A stretch of DNA of 15,379 nucleotides from Chthoniobacter sp. (GTDB lineage Bacteria; Verrucomicrobiota; Verrucomicrobiia; Chthoniobacterales; Chthoniobacteraceae). Positions 1 to 7,596 of the stretch are shown here, in pieces; position 1 is the first letter of the stretch, and every line of letters starts with the position of its first letter. The notes beneath the pieces were generated by a model. That model worked only from the letters and a program-made list of their open reading frames with translations. It did no database searches and had not been told where the DNA came from. A program made the position numbers and the translations under genes. The stretch spans positions 1-15,379 of the forward strand of contig JANXWQ010000568.1 of NCBI GenBank assembly GCA_025351065.1. Reading direction: 5' to 3'.

Positions 1-2023
1 CACGGAAGCCACTGACGGCAATTTTGGCGCCTGGCGAACTTTCCTTAACCAATGCATCGCCCTGAAAAACGATGCCACCGAAACCGGCCGCACCGCCAAG
101 TATATGCAGATGCGCGGGCTTAATCCCGATGGCACGCCCAACGCCGCCTATCCGGTGCTGCTCGATGTGGACAATCTTATAGACTACCTGCTCGACATTT
201 TCTACGACGGCAGCTTCGACGCGCCACTTTCCACCTTTCTGAACAACGGTTCTAACAACTGGTTCGGCATGCGCGACCGCACCGGCACGCGCGGGTTCGC
301 CTTCTTCATCCACGACAATGAGCACGGCCTCGACACCGGCAATCAAAGCTACAACCGCGTAGGCCCGTGGGGGGACCCGAATCTGAGTGTAACTAGTAAC
401 AACTGGGGGCAGAGTTGGTCGAATACGGTCACAAACGGCATTCCAGATCAGTACCACTCACGCGAAATTTTCAACCGCAGCAATCCGCAGTATCTCCACG
501 AGCTGCTCGCCTTTAGTGCCGAGTACCGCCAGCGCTTCGCCGACCGCGTACAGAAGCATTGCTTCAACGGCGGCGCGCTGACGACCAACGCCGCGCTCAT
601 CCGGCTCAACGCACTCGCCGCCCTGGTCGATCCCATGATCCACGCCGAAGCCGCGCGTTGGGGCTCGAACTCGCTGAACCGAACTTCCTGGCTCAGCGCC
701 AAGGCCACCATCACCAACTGTATCAACAATGGCGGCGCTCCGGATGCTCACCCCTTCGGCACGCAACCACGCACTTCGGTCATCATCGCGGAACTCCAAG
801 GCTACCAGGATCCCGTGGGCAGCGCCAAGCCGCTCGCCTCCACCTTTCTCGCCCCCACCTTCAGCGGCCAGTTCAGCGGCTCGGTCAGCAACCCCTACAC
901 CTTTAACATCGCCAATCCCAACAGCCCGACCGGTACGATCTATTACTCGGTCAATGGGACCGACCCGCGCAACATCGGCGGAGGCATCAATGTCAGCGCA
1001 CAGACCGGAGCCAGCCCCATCCCGGTCACGATCACCGGCACATCCAACGTGCAGGCCCGCGTCTATAACAGCGCCACGCAGGTCTGGAGTGCCCTGACCC
1101 AAACGCAATACTATCAGGGCAACCTCGCCACTTCGAGCAACCTCGCCATTTCCAAAATCCACTACCATCCCGCGGGCGCGGGCAACCTGACCCAGTTCGT
1201 GGAGCTAATGAACATCGGAGCCTCCAGTATCGACCTGAGCGGCGTCCACTTTACCCTAGGCATCCAGTTCACCTTTCCCACGGCCTACCCGCTCCTGGCC
1301 CCCGGCGCACGCCTGCTCATCGTGCGTGACATGAGCGCCTTCACCACCGCCTACCCGACCGTGCCCGCCGGACAAATTGCCGGCATCTTTGCCAATACCA
1401 CTACGCTCTCGACGACCGGCGCACGGCTCCAACTCCTCGACGTGACCAACGCCGTCATCCGCGATTTTACCTATGACGACAAAGACCCGTGGCCCGAAAG
1501 CCCCGACGGCAGCGGCCCCGCCCTCGTCCTCAAACGCCCCACAACCAACCCCGACCACAGCATCGGCGCCAACTGGCGCGCGAGCTACGCCGTCGGCGGC
1601 TCGCCCGGCGTGGACGACGCGCTGCTTTACACCGCCTGGGCCACAGCCAACGGGATTACCGACCCCACCGCCACCGCCGACGCCGACCACGACGGCCTCA
1701 CCGACCTCGTCGAGTACGGCCTCGGGGCAAATCCGAACGTCGCCTCGCTTTCCGAGCTGCCCGCGGCGGGCTCGCAGCCCGTCGATGTCGGCGGCATCGT
1801 CTCCGACTACCTCACCCTCACTTACTCGCGGGCCATCGGACGCGACGACGTGAGCTACGCCGTGGAAGCCACCACCGACCTCGTCACCTGGGTGCCCGCG
1901 GTCAACGTGGGCGCGCCGACCTTTAACAACAACGGCTACGAGACCCTCACCTACCGCCATCCCACCCCACGGGCCGGCCAGCCGCGGCAGTTCCTCCGCC
2001 TGCGCTTCACCAAGCTGCCGTAA
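1..2023 (+). CDS. CotH-kinase / lamin-tail domain secreted protein (5' truncated)
   Basis: The reading frame is open from base 2, so the gene starts left of the window; 673 residues are visible. The first ~200 residues resemble the C-terminal half of CotH-family proteins: 'LLDVDNLIDYLLDIFYDG', then 'FFIHDNEHGLDTG', then 'NPQYLHELLAF' with a stretch ending 'HAEAARWG'. CotH proteins are atypical protein kinases, first known from spore coats, but in non-sporulating bacteria they occur in large exported proteins of unknown substrate. Around nt 930-1110 is a chitobiase C-terminal-like segment ('GTIYYSVNGTDPRN'). Nt 1140-1560 is a lamin-tail domain ('ISKIHYHP...QFVELMN'). Nt 1670-1740 holds an Asp-rich 'DADHDGLTDLVEYGLGANP' element of the calcium-binding TSP3 type, followed by a beta-rich tail. 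No C-terminal anchor is seen. Domain identities come from motif recognition; the substrate is unknown. It is followed after 181 bp by an autotransporter on the same strand. Confidence 0.85.
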   Translation, partial: TEATDGNFGAWRTFLNQCIALKNDATETGRTAKYMQMRGLNPDGTPNAAYPVLLDVDNLIDYLLDIFYDGSFDAPLSTFLNNGSNNWFGMRDRTGTRGFAFFIHDNEHGLDTGNQSYNRVGPWGDPNLSVTSNNWGQSWSNTVTNGIPDQYHSREIFNRSNPQYLHELLAFSAEYRQRFADRVQKHCFNGGALTTNAALIRLNALAALVDPMIHAEAARWGSNSLNRTSWLSAKATITNCINNGGAPDAHPFGTQPRTSVIIAELQGYQDPVGSAKPLASTFLAPTFSGQFSGSVSNPYTFNIANPNSPTGTIYYSVNGTDPRNIGGGINVSAQTGASPIPVTITGTSNVQARVYNSATQVWSALTQTQYYQGNLATSSNLAISKIHYHPAGAGNLTQFVELMNIGASSIDLSGVHFTLGIQFTFPTAYPLLAPGARLLIVRDMSAFTTAYPTVPAGQIAGIFANTTTLSTTGARLQLLDVTNAVIRDFTYDDKDPWPESPDGSGPALVLKRPTTNPDHSIGANWRASYAVGGSPGVDDALLYTAWATANGITDPTATADADHDGLTDLVEYGLGANPNVASLSELPAAGSQPVDVGGIVSDYLTLTYSRAIGRDDVSYAVEATTDLVTWVPAVNVGAPTFNNNGYETLTYRHPTPRAGQPRQFLRLRFTKLP

Positions 2024-2059
2024 GTCGCCGCGGGCCGGGCCAAACCCGCCCCAAAGATT

Positions 2060-2092
2060 TTTCTAGCCACCTGCGCGGCGGCTGGCTAGAAA
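2060..2092. other. Perfect 10-bp inverted repeat (hairpin) in the intergenic gap
   Basis: TTTCTAGCCA (2060-2069) and TGGCTAGAAA (2083-2092) are exact reverse complements around a 13-nt GC-rich spacer. A run of five Ts (2058-2062) lies at the 5' side of the stem and no T tract follows it on either strand, so it does not fit a standard intrinsic terminator. It lies 37 bp after the CotH gene stop and 113 bp before the autotransporter start. It could be an operator, an RNA-stability element or a dispersed palindromic repeat. Confidence 0.6.
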
Positions 2093-2140
2093 CGGCCCCG
2101 CAGTACCGGTCGGACGCGGAAGTGTTCCGGCCAAACCCAC

Positions 2141-2159
2141 CCGCCGATGACCTCGGCGG
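2141..2159. other. Perfect 7-bp hairpin upstream of the autotransporter
   Basis: CCGCCGA (2141-2147) pairs exactly with TCGGCGG (2153-2159) around the 5-nt loop TGACC. It is followed by an A/C-rich stretch (about 2160-2185), not by Ts. It sits 45 bp upstream of the autotransporter ATG, so it would lie near the promoter or in the 5' leader. The function is unknown. The rest of the 2024-2204 gap has only a weak GCGGG/CCCGC pairing (2030-2049) followed by five Ts, which might end the CotH transcript. Confidence 0.5.
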
Positions 2160-2204
2160 AAACACACCAAAACCCAAGACCCAACCCTGTATCTTGTTAC
2201 GTTT

Positions 2205-3941
2205 ATGAAAAAACCCATCCTGCTCACCAGCATCCTCGCCAGCAGCGCCCTGTGCGTCACCGCCTTCGGCCAGGTCATCAATGGCAGCTTCAGCAACGGC
2301 CTCGCCGGCTGGACTGTCCAAGGCAGTAACACCATCGTCCCAACTCGCGCCAGCGCGACCCCCACCGTCCCCGGCCTCGGCAGTGCGACCGTCATCAATG
2401 GCAACACCGCCCTGCTCGACGTCTTGACCGGAGGCCCGCTGACCGTCACCAGCCTCTCGCAAACCTTCACCGTTCCGGGACAGGCCGCCGTGCGGAGCAA
2501 GTTTGGCAATGACGTCGGACGCCTCAGCCTCAGCAATTTCGGCGGCAAAGGCCGCAGCATTAAACTCGGCTTCCAGTTCCGGTTCCTGACCAGCGAAAGC
2601 CAGAACGCTCCGTTCGACTTTTTCCGCGCCACGCTCAACAGCAAGGGGCTCGCTTCCGCCATTCCCGCCGACACGCTCACTCCCGGAGCCAACGGCTTCA
2701 CCCGCGCCGGTGTGCTCACCCAAGTCACTGCCGACATTTCCACCTTGCAGGGCAAATCCGCCACCCTCGCCTTTACCGTCGCCGATACCATCGACGCGGG
2801 CGTGAACAGCGGCGTGACCATCCAGAACGTCGTCCTCCTACCCTACGTGCTGCAGGACAACGACGCCATCGCCTCCGTCTATAAGAGCGGCCTGCCCATG
2901 GCGCTCGGCCAGCGCGACATCCTGCTCAATACCGTGCAAAGCGCCAACCGCGATGTGAACGAGCGCCTTTTCCGCCTCCGCGCGGACATCGCCGAAGCGG
3001 GCAACGCCGGGCCCACCGGCCACCACGGCAAAGACGCGAAGGACAGCAAAAAGACCATCGTCCCGCCCGAGGAGCCGCGCTGGGAAGTCTTCGCCACCGG
3101 CAACTACGGCAACCGCGATGTGGAAGCCGCCGGAGCGACCGCCGGCTTTACCACCGACCTCTACAGCGGCACCATCGGCGCGGAGTACAAAGCCACGCCG
3201 CATCTTACCCTCGGCCTCGCCACCACCTTCGTCGAGGGGGACAACGACCTCGGCCGCAATGTCGGCGACGTGCATGTCGAGGGCTACACCTTCTCCGGCT
3301 ACGCCTCCTACGCCGAGAAAAACTTCTATGCCGACGTGCTCTATAACTTCGGCACCTTTCACGACGGCATCCAGCGCCAGACCGGTCTCGGCCACACCGC
3401 CACCGCCCAGCCCGACAGCAGCAGTAACAGCGCCCAGTTTAACACCGGCTACAACCTCTACCTCGGCGGCCTCGTCACCGGCCCCATCGCCGGACTCGAC
3501 TACGTGAACGGCCACATCCACAGCTACAAGGAAGCGGGCGGCGGCCTCGCCGGCATCTCGGTCGGCGACCAGTACTTCGACTCGCTCGCCTCGCATGTCG
3601 GCTGGCAGGTTTCCTACCCGGTGCGCACCGGCTTTGGCCGCGTCACGCCGCAGCTCCGCGCCGAATGGGTGCATGAGTACCTGAACCCCCAAAAGACCAT
3701 CGACGTGAAACTGCGCAACAGCCCCTACTACCTCGTCAATGGCGGCAACATCAGCCGCCTCGGCGGCTTCAAGGCCCGCGGCGCCACCGCCCAGTATGGC
3801 GATGACTACCTCAGCGCCGGAGCCGGCGTGAGCTTCGAGATCACCGACCGCGCCGCCGTCATCCTCGATTACGAGACCCGCGTCTTCCAGGACGACAGCA
3901 CCGCGCACAACGCCTCCGTCACCGGTTCCTGGAAGTTCTAA
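2205..3941 (+). CDS. Autotransporter outer-membrane beta-barrel protein with short jelly-roll-like passenger
   Basis: A 578-residue type V secretion (autotransporter) protein. A signal peptide spans residues 1-22 (MKKP, hydrophobic core, AFG before Gln23). Residues 23-215 form a beta-rich passenger opening with 'NGSFSNGLAGWT' and ending 'NSGVTIQNVVL', the layout of galactose-binding-like jelly-roll domains; this is inference from pattern. Residues 216-290 form a linker, part predicted helical ('SANRDVNERLFRLRADIAE'), then a charged Gly/Lys stretch. From about 291 to 578 alternating hydrophobic strands give a 12-strand-type barrel ending 'SVTGSWKF'; the terminal Phe is the outer-membrane assembly signal. 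The passenger is much shorter than usual for the family and lacks the beta-helix repeats common in verrucomicrobial autotransporters. No protease or esterase motif is seen. The ATG has no Shine-Dalgarno. A strong terminator follows. Ligand unknown. Confidence 0.88.
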   Translation: MKKPILLTSILASSALCVTAFGQVINGSFSNGLAGWTVQGSNTIVPTRASATPTVPGLGSATVINGNTALLDVLTGGPLTVTSLSQTFTVPGQAAVRSKFGNDVGRLSLSNFGGKGRSIKLGFQFRFLTSESQNAPFDFFRATLNSKGLASAIPADTLTPGANGFTRAGVLTQVTADISTLQGKSATLAFTVADTIDAGVNSGVTIQNVVLLPYVLQDNDAIASVYKSGLPMALGQRDILLNTVQSANRDVNERLFRLRADIAEAGNAGPTGHHGKDAKDSKKTIVPPEEPRWEVFATGNYGNRDVEAAGATAGFTTDLYSGTIGAEYKATPHLTLGLATTFVEGDNDLGRNVGDVHVEGYTFSGYASYAEKNFYADVLYNFGTFHDGIQRQTGLGHTATAQPDSSSNSAQFNTGYNLYLGGLVTGPIAGLDYVNGHIHSYKEAGGGLAGISVGDQYFDSLASHVGWQVSYPVRTGFGRVTPQLRAEWVHEYLNPQKTIDVKLRNSPYYLVNGGNISRLGGFKARGATAQYGDDYLSAGAGVSFEITDRAAVILDYETRVFQDDSTAHNASVTGSWKF

Positions 3942-3977
3942 CCGACTTACTTTCAAGACCCAGTCGGAAAACCTATC

Positions 3978-4018
3978 GCGGGCCGGACGAGCACAGCTTG
4001 TCCGGCCCGCCTTTTTTT
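3978..4018 (+). terminator. Strong intrinsic terminator of the autotransporter gene
   Basis: GCGGGCCGGAC (3978-3988) pairs perfectly with GTCCGGCCCGC (4000-4010). The stem can extend inward through a G-T pair and AGC/GCT to an ACA loop. It is followed by seven Ts (4012-4018). It lies 36 bp after the autotransporter stop. In the other direction, toward the end of plsC, there is only a TTTT, so it should work mainly for plus-strand transcription. Confidence 0.93.
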
Positions 4019-4038
4019 GCCGCGCAGGCTGAGGTTTG

Positions 4039-4653
4039 TTATTCCAAGCGGATGGCACCGATGCGCTGCATCACGCGCTCGCTGAGGCTTTGGTAAAGCT
4101 CGCGGCCTTCGCCGACGAGGTCGGCTTTGGTGAAAAACATGGGCTCACCGACGACTAGGGTGATGGGGGTGAAAAGGCGCGGCTTTCCGCCGCGCGGAAA
4201 GGCCTGGTGTGCGCCGAAGATGCGCATGGGGACGACGGGCGCGAGGGTTTTGGCAATGATCAGACCGAGGCCGGGCAGCGCGGGCATGAAGTCGCCGTCG
4301 AGGGTGCGGGAGCCTTCAGGAAAGATGACCGTCGAGTGGCCGGCACGGACGAGGCGGATGACATTCTTCAGCGCGCTCATGTCGGCGCGATCCTGATTGA
4401 CTGGGATGACGTTCAGGTGCGGCAGGATGGGGCCGAGGATGGGCCAGTCGAGCAGGGTCTTGCGGGCCAGGTAATAGATTTCGCGCTGGCAGGCGATGCC
4501 GGCGAGCGGCGGGTCGAGATAGCTCTCGTGGTTCATCGCCAGGATCGCGCCGCCTGCTTCGATGATCCGTTCGCGATGCACGACGCGGTAATCAAAAAGC
4601 GTCCGCGAGAGGAACTGCGCGATGCGGTAGCCGAACTGGTAATGAACACCCAC
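4039..4653 (-). CDS. plsC: 1-acyl-sn-glycerol-3-phosphate acyltransferase (PlsC family)
   Basis: A 204-residue enzyme that transfers an acyl chain to lysophosphatidic acid to give phosphatidic acid at the inner face of the cytoplasmic membrane. The family blocks are visible: NHESYLD at 41-47 (the HX4D catalytic pair), 'NVIPVNQDRAD' at 81-91, FPEGSRT at 111-117 (glycerol-phosphate binding) and VVP at 140-142. The length suits a short PlsC. It is the last gene of tyrA-aroA-cmk-plsC; a cmk-plsC order is common in bacteria. The chosen start is GTG at 4653: there is no in-frame ATG upstream before the intergenic repeat, and HX4D falls at the usual distance from it. No Shine-Dalgarno is seen. A 64-bp gap occupied largely by the heptad repeat separates it from cmk. 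Substrate specificity within the LPLAT superfamily is inferred. Confidence 0.9.
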   Translation of the reverse strand: MGVHYQFGYRIAQFLSRTLFDYRVVHRERIIEAGGAILAMNHESYLDPPLAGIACQREIYYLARKTLLDWPILGPILPHLNVIPVNQDRADMSALKNVIRLVRAGHSTVIFPEGSRTLDGDFMPALPGLGLIIAKTLAPVVPMRIFGAHQAFPRGGKPRLFTPITLVVGEPMFFTKADLVGEGRELYQSLSERVMQRIGAIRLE

Positions 4654-4663
4654 GGGAAGAAAG

Positions 4664-4737
4664 GTATGAGGGATGCAGGATGAGTTATGAAACCTAGGGG
4701 CGGCGCTTATTCGTCACTCACACCTCATACTTCATAC
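4664..4737. repeat. Inverted repeat made of tandem 7-nt units between cmk and plsC
   Basis: The left arm (4664-4691) is four consecutive heptads on the plus strand: GTATGAG, GGATGCA, GGATGAG, TTATGAA. The right arm (4710-4737), read on the minus strand, is GTATGAA, GTATGAG, GTGTGAG, TGACGAA. An 18-nt spacer containing CCTAGG lies between. The consensus unit is about GKATGAR. The cmk stop codon (4718-4720) is inside the right arm, so the last five Cmk residues (MKYEV) are repeat-encoded. This looks like a small non-coding dispersed palindromic element; copy number cannot be judged from one window. Confidence 0.75.
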
Positions 4738-5404
4738 CTCCACCCTTCCCCTCCTCGACCAACTTGAGACCTTTGAGCTTCAAGCGTCCGACGATTTCCC
4801 CGGCTACGCCATCCACGGTCAGGTTCGAGCTGTCGATCACATGGGCGTCTTCGGCGATGATGAGCGGCGAAGTACGGCGGGTGGAATCGACTTTGTCCCG
4901 CGTGGCGACCGAGTCCGTCAGACCTTGCGCGGCACGGCGGCGGGCGCGGACTTCGGGGGATGCATCGACGTAGAATTTGTAGGGCGTTTCGGGAAAGACG
5001 GCGGAGCCGATGTCGCGGCCTTCCATCACGATGTCGTGGTCGCGGGCGTAGGCGCGCTGTTTGGCCACGAGGATGCGGCGCACTTCGGGGATGGTGGCGA
5101 TGGCCGAGACGTTGGCGTTGACCTCATCGGAGACGAGGTGCGGCTCGGGATCGAGGCCGTCGAGCAGGATGGTGGACTGCCCCTCGGCGACGCCACAGAC
5201 GATGTCGGTGAAATGGAGGAGCTGGTGGACGCGGTTGGCGTCGGCGGTGGGGACGCCTTTCGAGACGGCGAGCCAGGTGATGGCGCGGTACATCGCACCG
5301 GTGTTGACATAAACAAAGCCGAGGCGGCGGGCGAGGGCGCGGGCGACGCTGCTTTTGCCGGACGCCGCCGGCCCGTCGATGGCGATGACGAGGTGCTCAA
5401 CCAC
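4718..5404 (-). CDS. cmk: Cytidylate kinase
   Basis: A 228-residue cytosolic kinase that phosphorylates CMP and dCMP with ATP. The P-loop GPAASGKS is at residues 11-18, followed by 'YVNTGAMYRAITWLA', the CMP-binding 'EGRDIGSAVFP', and the lid-like segment with 'DSTRRTSPLIIAEDAHVIDS'. The length matches the usual ~225 residues. The start is GTG at 5404, three bases after the aroA stop (5408), which implies translational coupling; the P-loop at residue 11 supports this start. The C-terminal tail (GGGMKYEV) runs into an intergenic heptad repeat that supplies its stop codon, a small oddity probably without effect on the fold. The pairing of aroA with cmk is widely conserved in bacteria. Confidence 0.96.
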   Translation of the reverse strand: MVEHLVIAIDGPAASGKSSVARALARRLGFVYVNTGAMYRAITWLAVSKGVPTADANRVHQLLHFTDIVCGVAEGQSTILLDGLDPEPHLVSDEVNANVSAIATIPEVRRILVAKQRAYARDHDIVMEGRDIGSAVFPETPYKFYVDASPEVRARRRAAQGLTDSVATRDKVDSTRRTSPLIIAEDAHVIDSSNLTVDGVAGEIVGRLKLKGLKLVEEGKGGGMKYEV

Positions 5405-5407
5405 AGG

Positions 5408-6739
5408 TCAGTGCGTGGGCAGGGAGGTGACGACGTGGGTTTGCTCGCCGGGCGGCTGACGTATAATTTTTTCGAGCGTGTCGTAAAATCCAGGGTAAGA
5501 CGTATTCACGCAGGCTGTTCCGGTGATCGTCGTTTCTCCTTCGGCAAACAAACCGGCAATGGCAAAGGCCATGGCAATGCGATGGTCGCCGAAGCTGTCG
5601 AGCCGCGCGCCTTTGAGCGGGGTGCCGCCGATGATTTCGAGCCCGTCCTCGGTTTCGGCGACCTGCGCGCCCATCGCGCGGAGATTCATCGCGATGGCGG
5701 CTAGGCGGTCGGTTTCCTTGACGCGCAGTTCGTTGGCGTCGGCGATGATGGTCTTGCCGTGGGCCAGCGCGGCGGCGACGGCAAGGATGGGAATTTCGTC
5801 GATGACGTTGGCGATTTCCGCGCCGCGAATCTCAGTGCCGCGCAGCCGCGCGCCCTGGATGTCGATGACGCCAACGGGCTCGGCCTGCGGATTTTCGATG
5901 ACCTCGCGAATGGCCGCGCCCATGCGGATGAGCACCGCGAGCACGCCGGTGCGGGTGTCGTTGAGGCCCACGTTTTTCACCAGCAAACGCGAGTGCGGCT
6001 GGGCGGCGGCAGCCACGAGCCAAAAGGCCGCGCTGGAAATATCGCCCGGCACCATGAACTCGCGCGACTCGGGCGTCTGCTCGCCGAAGACGGAAACGGT
6101 CAGCCCCTGCTTCTGCGGGCGCACGAGAAAATACTCGAGCATGCGCTCGGTGTGGTCGCGGCTTTGCGTGGGCTCGGTGACGCTGGTTTTGCCTTTGGCA
6201 AACATCCCTGCGAGGAGCACCGCGCTTTTCACCTGCGCGCTGGCGACGGGGCTGACGTACTGGATCGGCTTGAGTTTACCGCCTTCGATGACGAGCGGCG
6301 GACGACCGTCCTTGCCCTCGGCGGTGATCTTCGCGCCCATGCGGGTGAGGGGCTCGATGACGCGCTTCATCGGGCGCTTCGAGAGCGAGGCGTCGCCCAC
6401 GAGCCGGCTGCGAAAGGGCTGCCCTGCAAGGATGCCGGCCATGAGCCGCATGGTGGTGCCGGAATTTCCGCAGTCGATATCGCCCTTCGGTTTCGTAAAA
6501 GCGCGGCGCACGCCGTGGACGATGAGCGTGGTCTCGTCGGCCTGCTCGATCTTCACGCCGAGCGCGCGCATGGCGCTGACGGTGGAGAGGCAGTCCTCGC
6601 TCGGCAGGAAACCCTTGATGACGCACGGCCCGTTGCTCATCGCGGCGAGCATGACGGAGCGGTGCGAAATGCTCTTGTCGCCCGGGACTTCGAGTTCGGT
6701 TTGGATCGTGGGGGCGCGGCGGATTTTCCAGTCGGACAT
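5408..6739 (-). CDS. aroA: 3-phosphoshikimate 1-carboxyvinyltransferase (EPSP synthase, class II-like)
   Basis: A 443-residue enzyme that joins phosphoenolpyruvate and shikimate-3-phosphate to give EPSP, the sixth shikimate step. Visible blocks are PGDKSISHRS (19-28), CGNSGTTMRL (90-99), GDASLSKRPM (115-124), SAQVK (167-171), RDHTE (194-198), NDTR (260-263), the 'DEIPILAVAAA' block with the catalytic acid, 'ELRVKETDR', and 'FGDHRIAMAF'. The four signatures GDK[ST], SAQxK, RxHxE and NxTR are those used to define class II EPSP synthases. Gly94, at the position where the glyphosate-insensitive CP4 enzyme has Ala, is retained. The ATG start is 8 bp after the tyrA stop, with no Shine-Dalgarno. Full length and intact. 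With tyrA upstream it links chorismate supply to tyrosine synthesis. Confidence 0.97.
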   Translation of the reverse strand: MSDWKIRRAPTIQTELEVPGDKSISHRSVMLAAMSNGPCVIKGFLPSEDCLSTVSAMRALGVKIEQADETTLIVHGVRRAFTKPKGDIDCGNSGTTMRLMAGILAGQPFRSRLVGDASLSKRPMKRVIEPLTRMGAKITAEGKDGRPPLVIEGGKLKPIQYVSPVASAQVKSAVLLAGMFAKGKTSVTEPTQSRDHTERMLEYFLVRPQKQGLTVSVFGEQTPESREFMVPGDISSAAFWLVAAAAQPHSRLLVKNVGLNDTRTGVLAVLIRMGAAIREVIENPQAEPVGVIDIQGARLRGTEIRGAEIANVIDEIPILAVAAALAHGKTIIADANELRVKETDRLAAIAMNLRAMGAQVAETEDGLEIIGGTPLKGARLDSFGDHRIAMAFAIAGLFAEGETTITGTACVNTSYPGFYDTLEKIIRQPPGEQTHVVTSLPTH

Positions 6740-6747
6740 CGGGGTTT

Positions 6748-7590
6748 TTACTTGAGGAGCCGCAGGCGGTCGCGCTGCGTTTTGGCTGCGGTGAGAAAGG
6801 CGGTCATCGGTTCGTCTTGATCGAGCAGTGTGATGATCCCGCGCAGCTTTTCAATCATCGCTTCGGCGGATTTGCGCACGGCCTCGCGATTGGTGCGCAG
6901 AATCTCCGCCCACATCGCCGGCGGGCCGGCGGCGACGCGCGTGGTGTCGCAAAAACCGGGGCCGCAGAACTCGAAGGCGCGCGCGTTTTCCGCGAGCACG
7001 GTCTGCACCAGCGTGGCGGCGAGCAGGTGCGGGAGGTGGCTGACGAGGGCGACGATTTCGTCGTGCGCGGCGGGCGCGACTTCGAGCACGCGCGCGCCGA
7101 GCATCTGCCAAAACGCGCGCACCTCGGCGAGCGCGCCCGCGTCTGTGGCGGCGTCGGGCGTGACGATGCAGGCCGCGCCGTCGAACAGTTCCGCCCGCGC
7201 CGCACCGATGCCGGTTTGCTCCGAACCCGCCATCGGATGACTGCCGACGAAACGCCCGCGCCCGTGAAAAATCGCGCCAACGTCCGCGACGACGGACGCT
7301 TTCACGCTGCCCACATCGGTGACGATGGTGCGCTGCGAAATCGCGTCCGCAATTTCGCGCGCCAGCGCCGGCATGGCCCCGATGGGCACGCACAGCACCA
7401 CGAGATCCGCACCCGCCACGATGCCGCGCAAATCCGTGGAAGCCGCGTCCGCGATGCCGAGCGCCGCGATCTCCGCAACCGCCGCCGCGCGCCGCGCCCA
7501 CAGCGCCGTGCGCCAGCCGCCAGCCCGCCGCGCCGCGAGCGCGATGGAGCCGCCGAGCAGGCCGGGGCCGATGATGGCGAGCGTTTTCAT
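6748..7590 (-). CDS. tyrA: Prephenate/arogenate dehydrogenase
   Basis: A 280-residue NAD(P)-dependent dehydrogenase that oxidatively decarboxylates prephenate (or arogenate) toward tyrosine. The Rossmann motif GPGLLGGS is at 8-15, DVGSVK at 92-97, SHPMAGSE at 117-124 (His118 is the likely catalytic His of the family), and SHLPHLLA at 184-191. It is a stand-alone enzyme with no chorismate mutase domain and no C-terminal ACT domain, so feedback control by a fused regulatory domain is absent. It is the first gene of the minus-strand operon tyrA-aroA-cmk-plsC. ATG at 7590 is followed directly by the Rossmann strand 'KTLAIIG', which fixes the start. A strong terminator ends six bases upstream of this ATG, so the operon's promoter must overlap the hairpin, lie upstream with readthrough, or give a leaderless transcript. 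Whether prephenate or arogenate is the substrate cannot be told. Confidence 0.94.
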   Translation of the reverse strand: MKTLAIIGPGLLGGSIALAARRAGGWRTALWARRAAAVAEIAALGIADAASTDLRGIVAGADLVVLCVPIGAMPALAREIADAISQRTIVTDVGSVKASVVADVGAIFHGRGRFVGSHPMAGSEQTGIGAARAELFDGAACIVTPDAATDAGALAEVRAFWQMLGARVLEVAPAAHDEIVALVSHLPHLLAATLVQTVLAENARAFEFCGPGFCDTTRVAAGPPAMWAEILRTNREAVRKSAEAMIEKLRGIITLLDQDEPMTAFLTAAKTQRDRLRLLK

Positions 7591-7596
7591 GCGAGG

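Noticed and set aside
2838..4058. A long minus-strand open frame antisense to the autotransporter barrel
   Set aside because: Val/Ala/Gly-rich with no motifs, and it runs across the strong terminator; the plus-strand barrel gene explains the region.
4180..4203. Hairpin CTTTCCG/CGGAAAG inside plsC
   Set aside because: Seven pairs within a coding region, explained by GC-rich codon choice around the FPRGGKPRLF segment, with no T tract.
5408..6739. Predicting glyphosate tolerance from the class II motifs
   Set aside because: The Gly at position 94 is retained and tolerance cannot be inferred from motif class alone.
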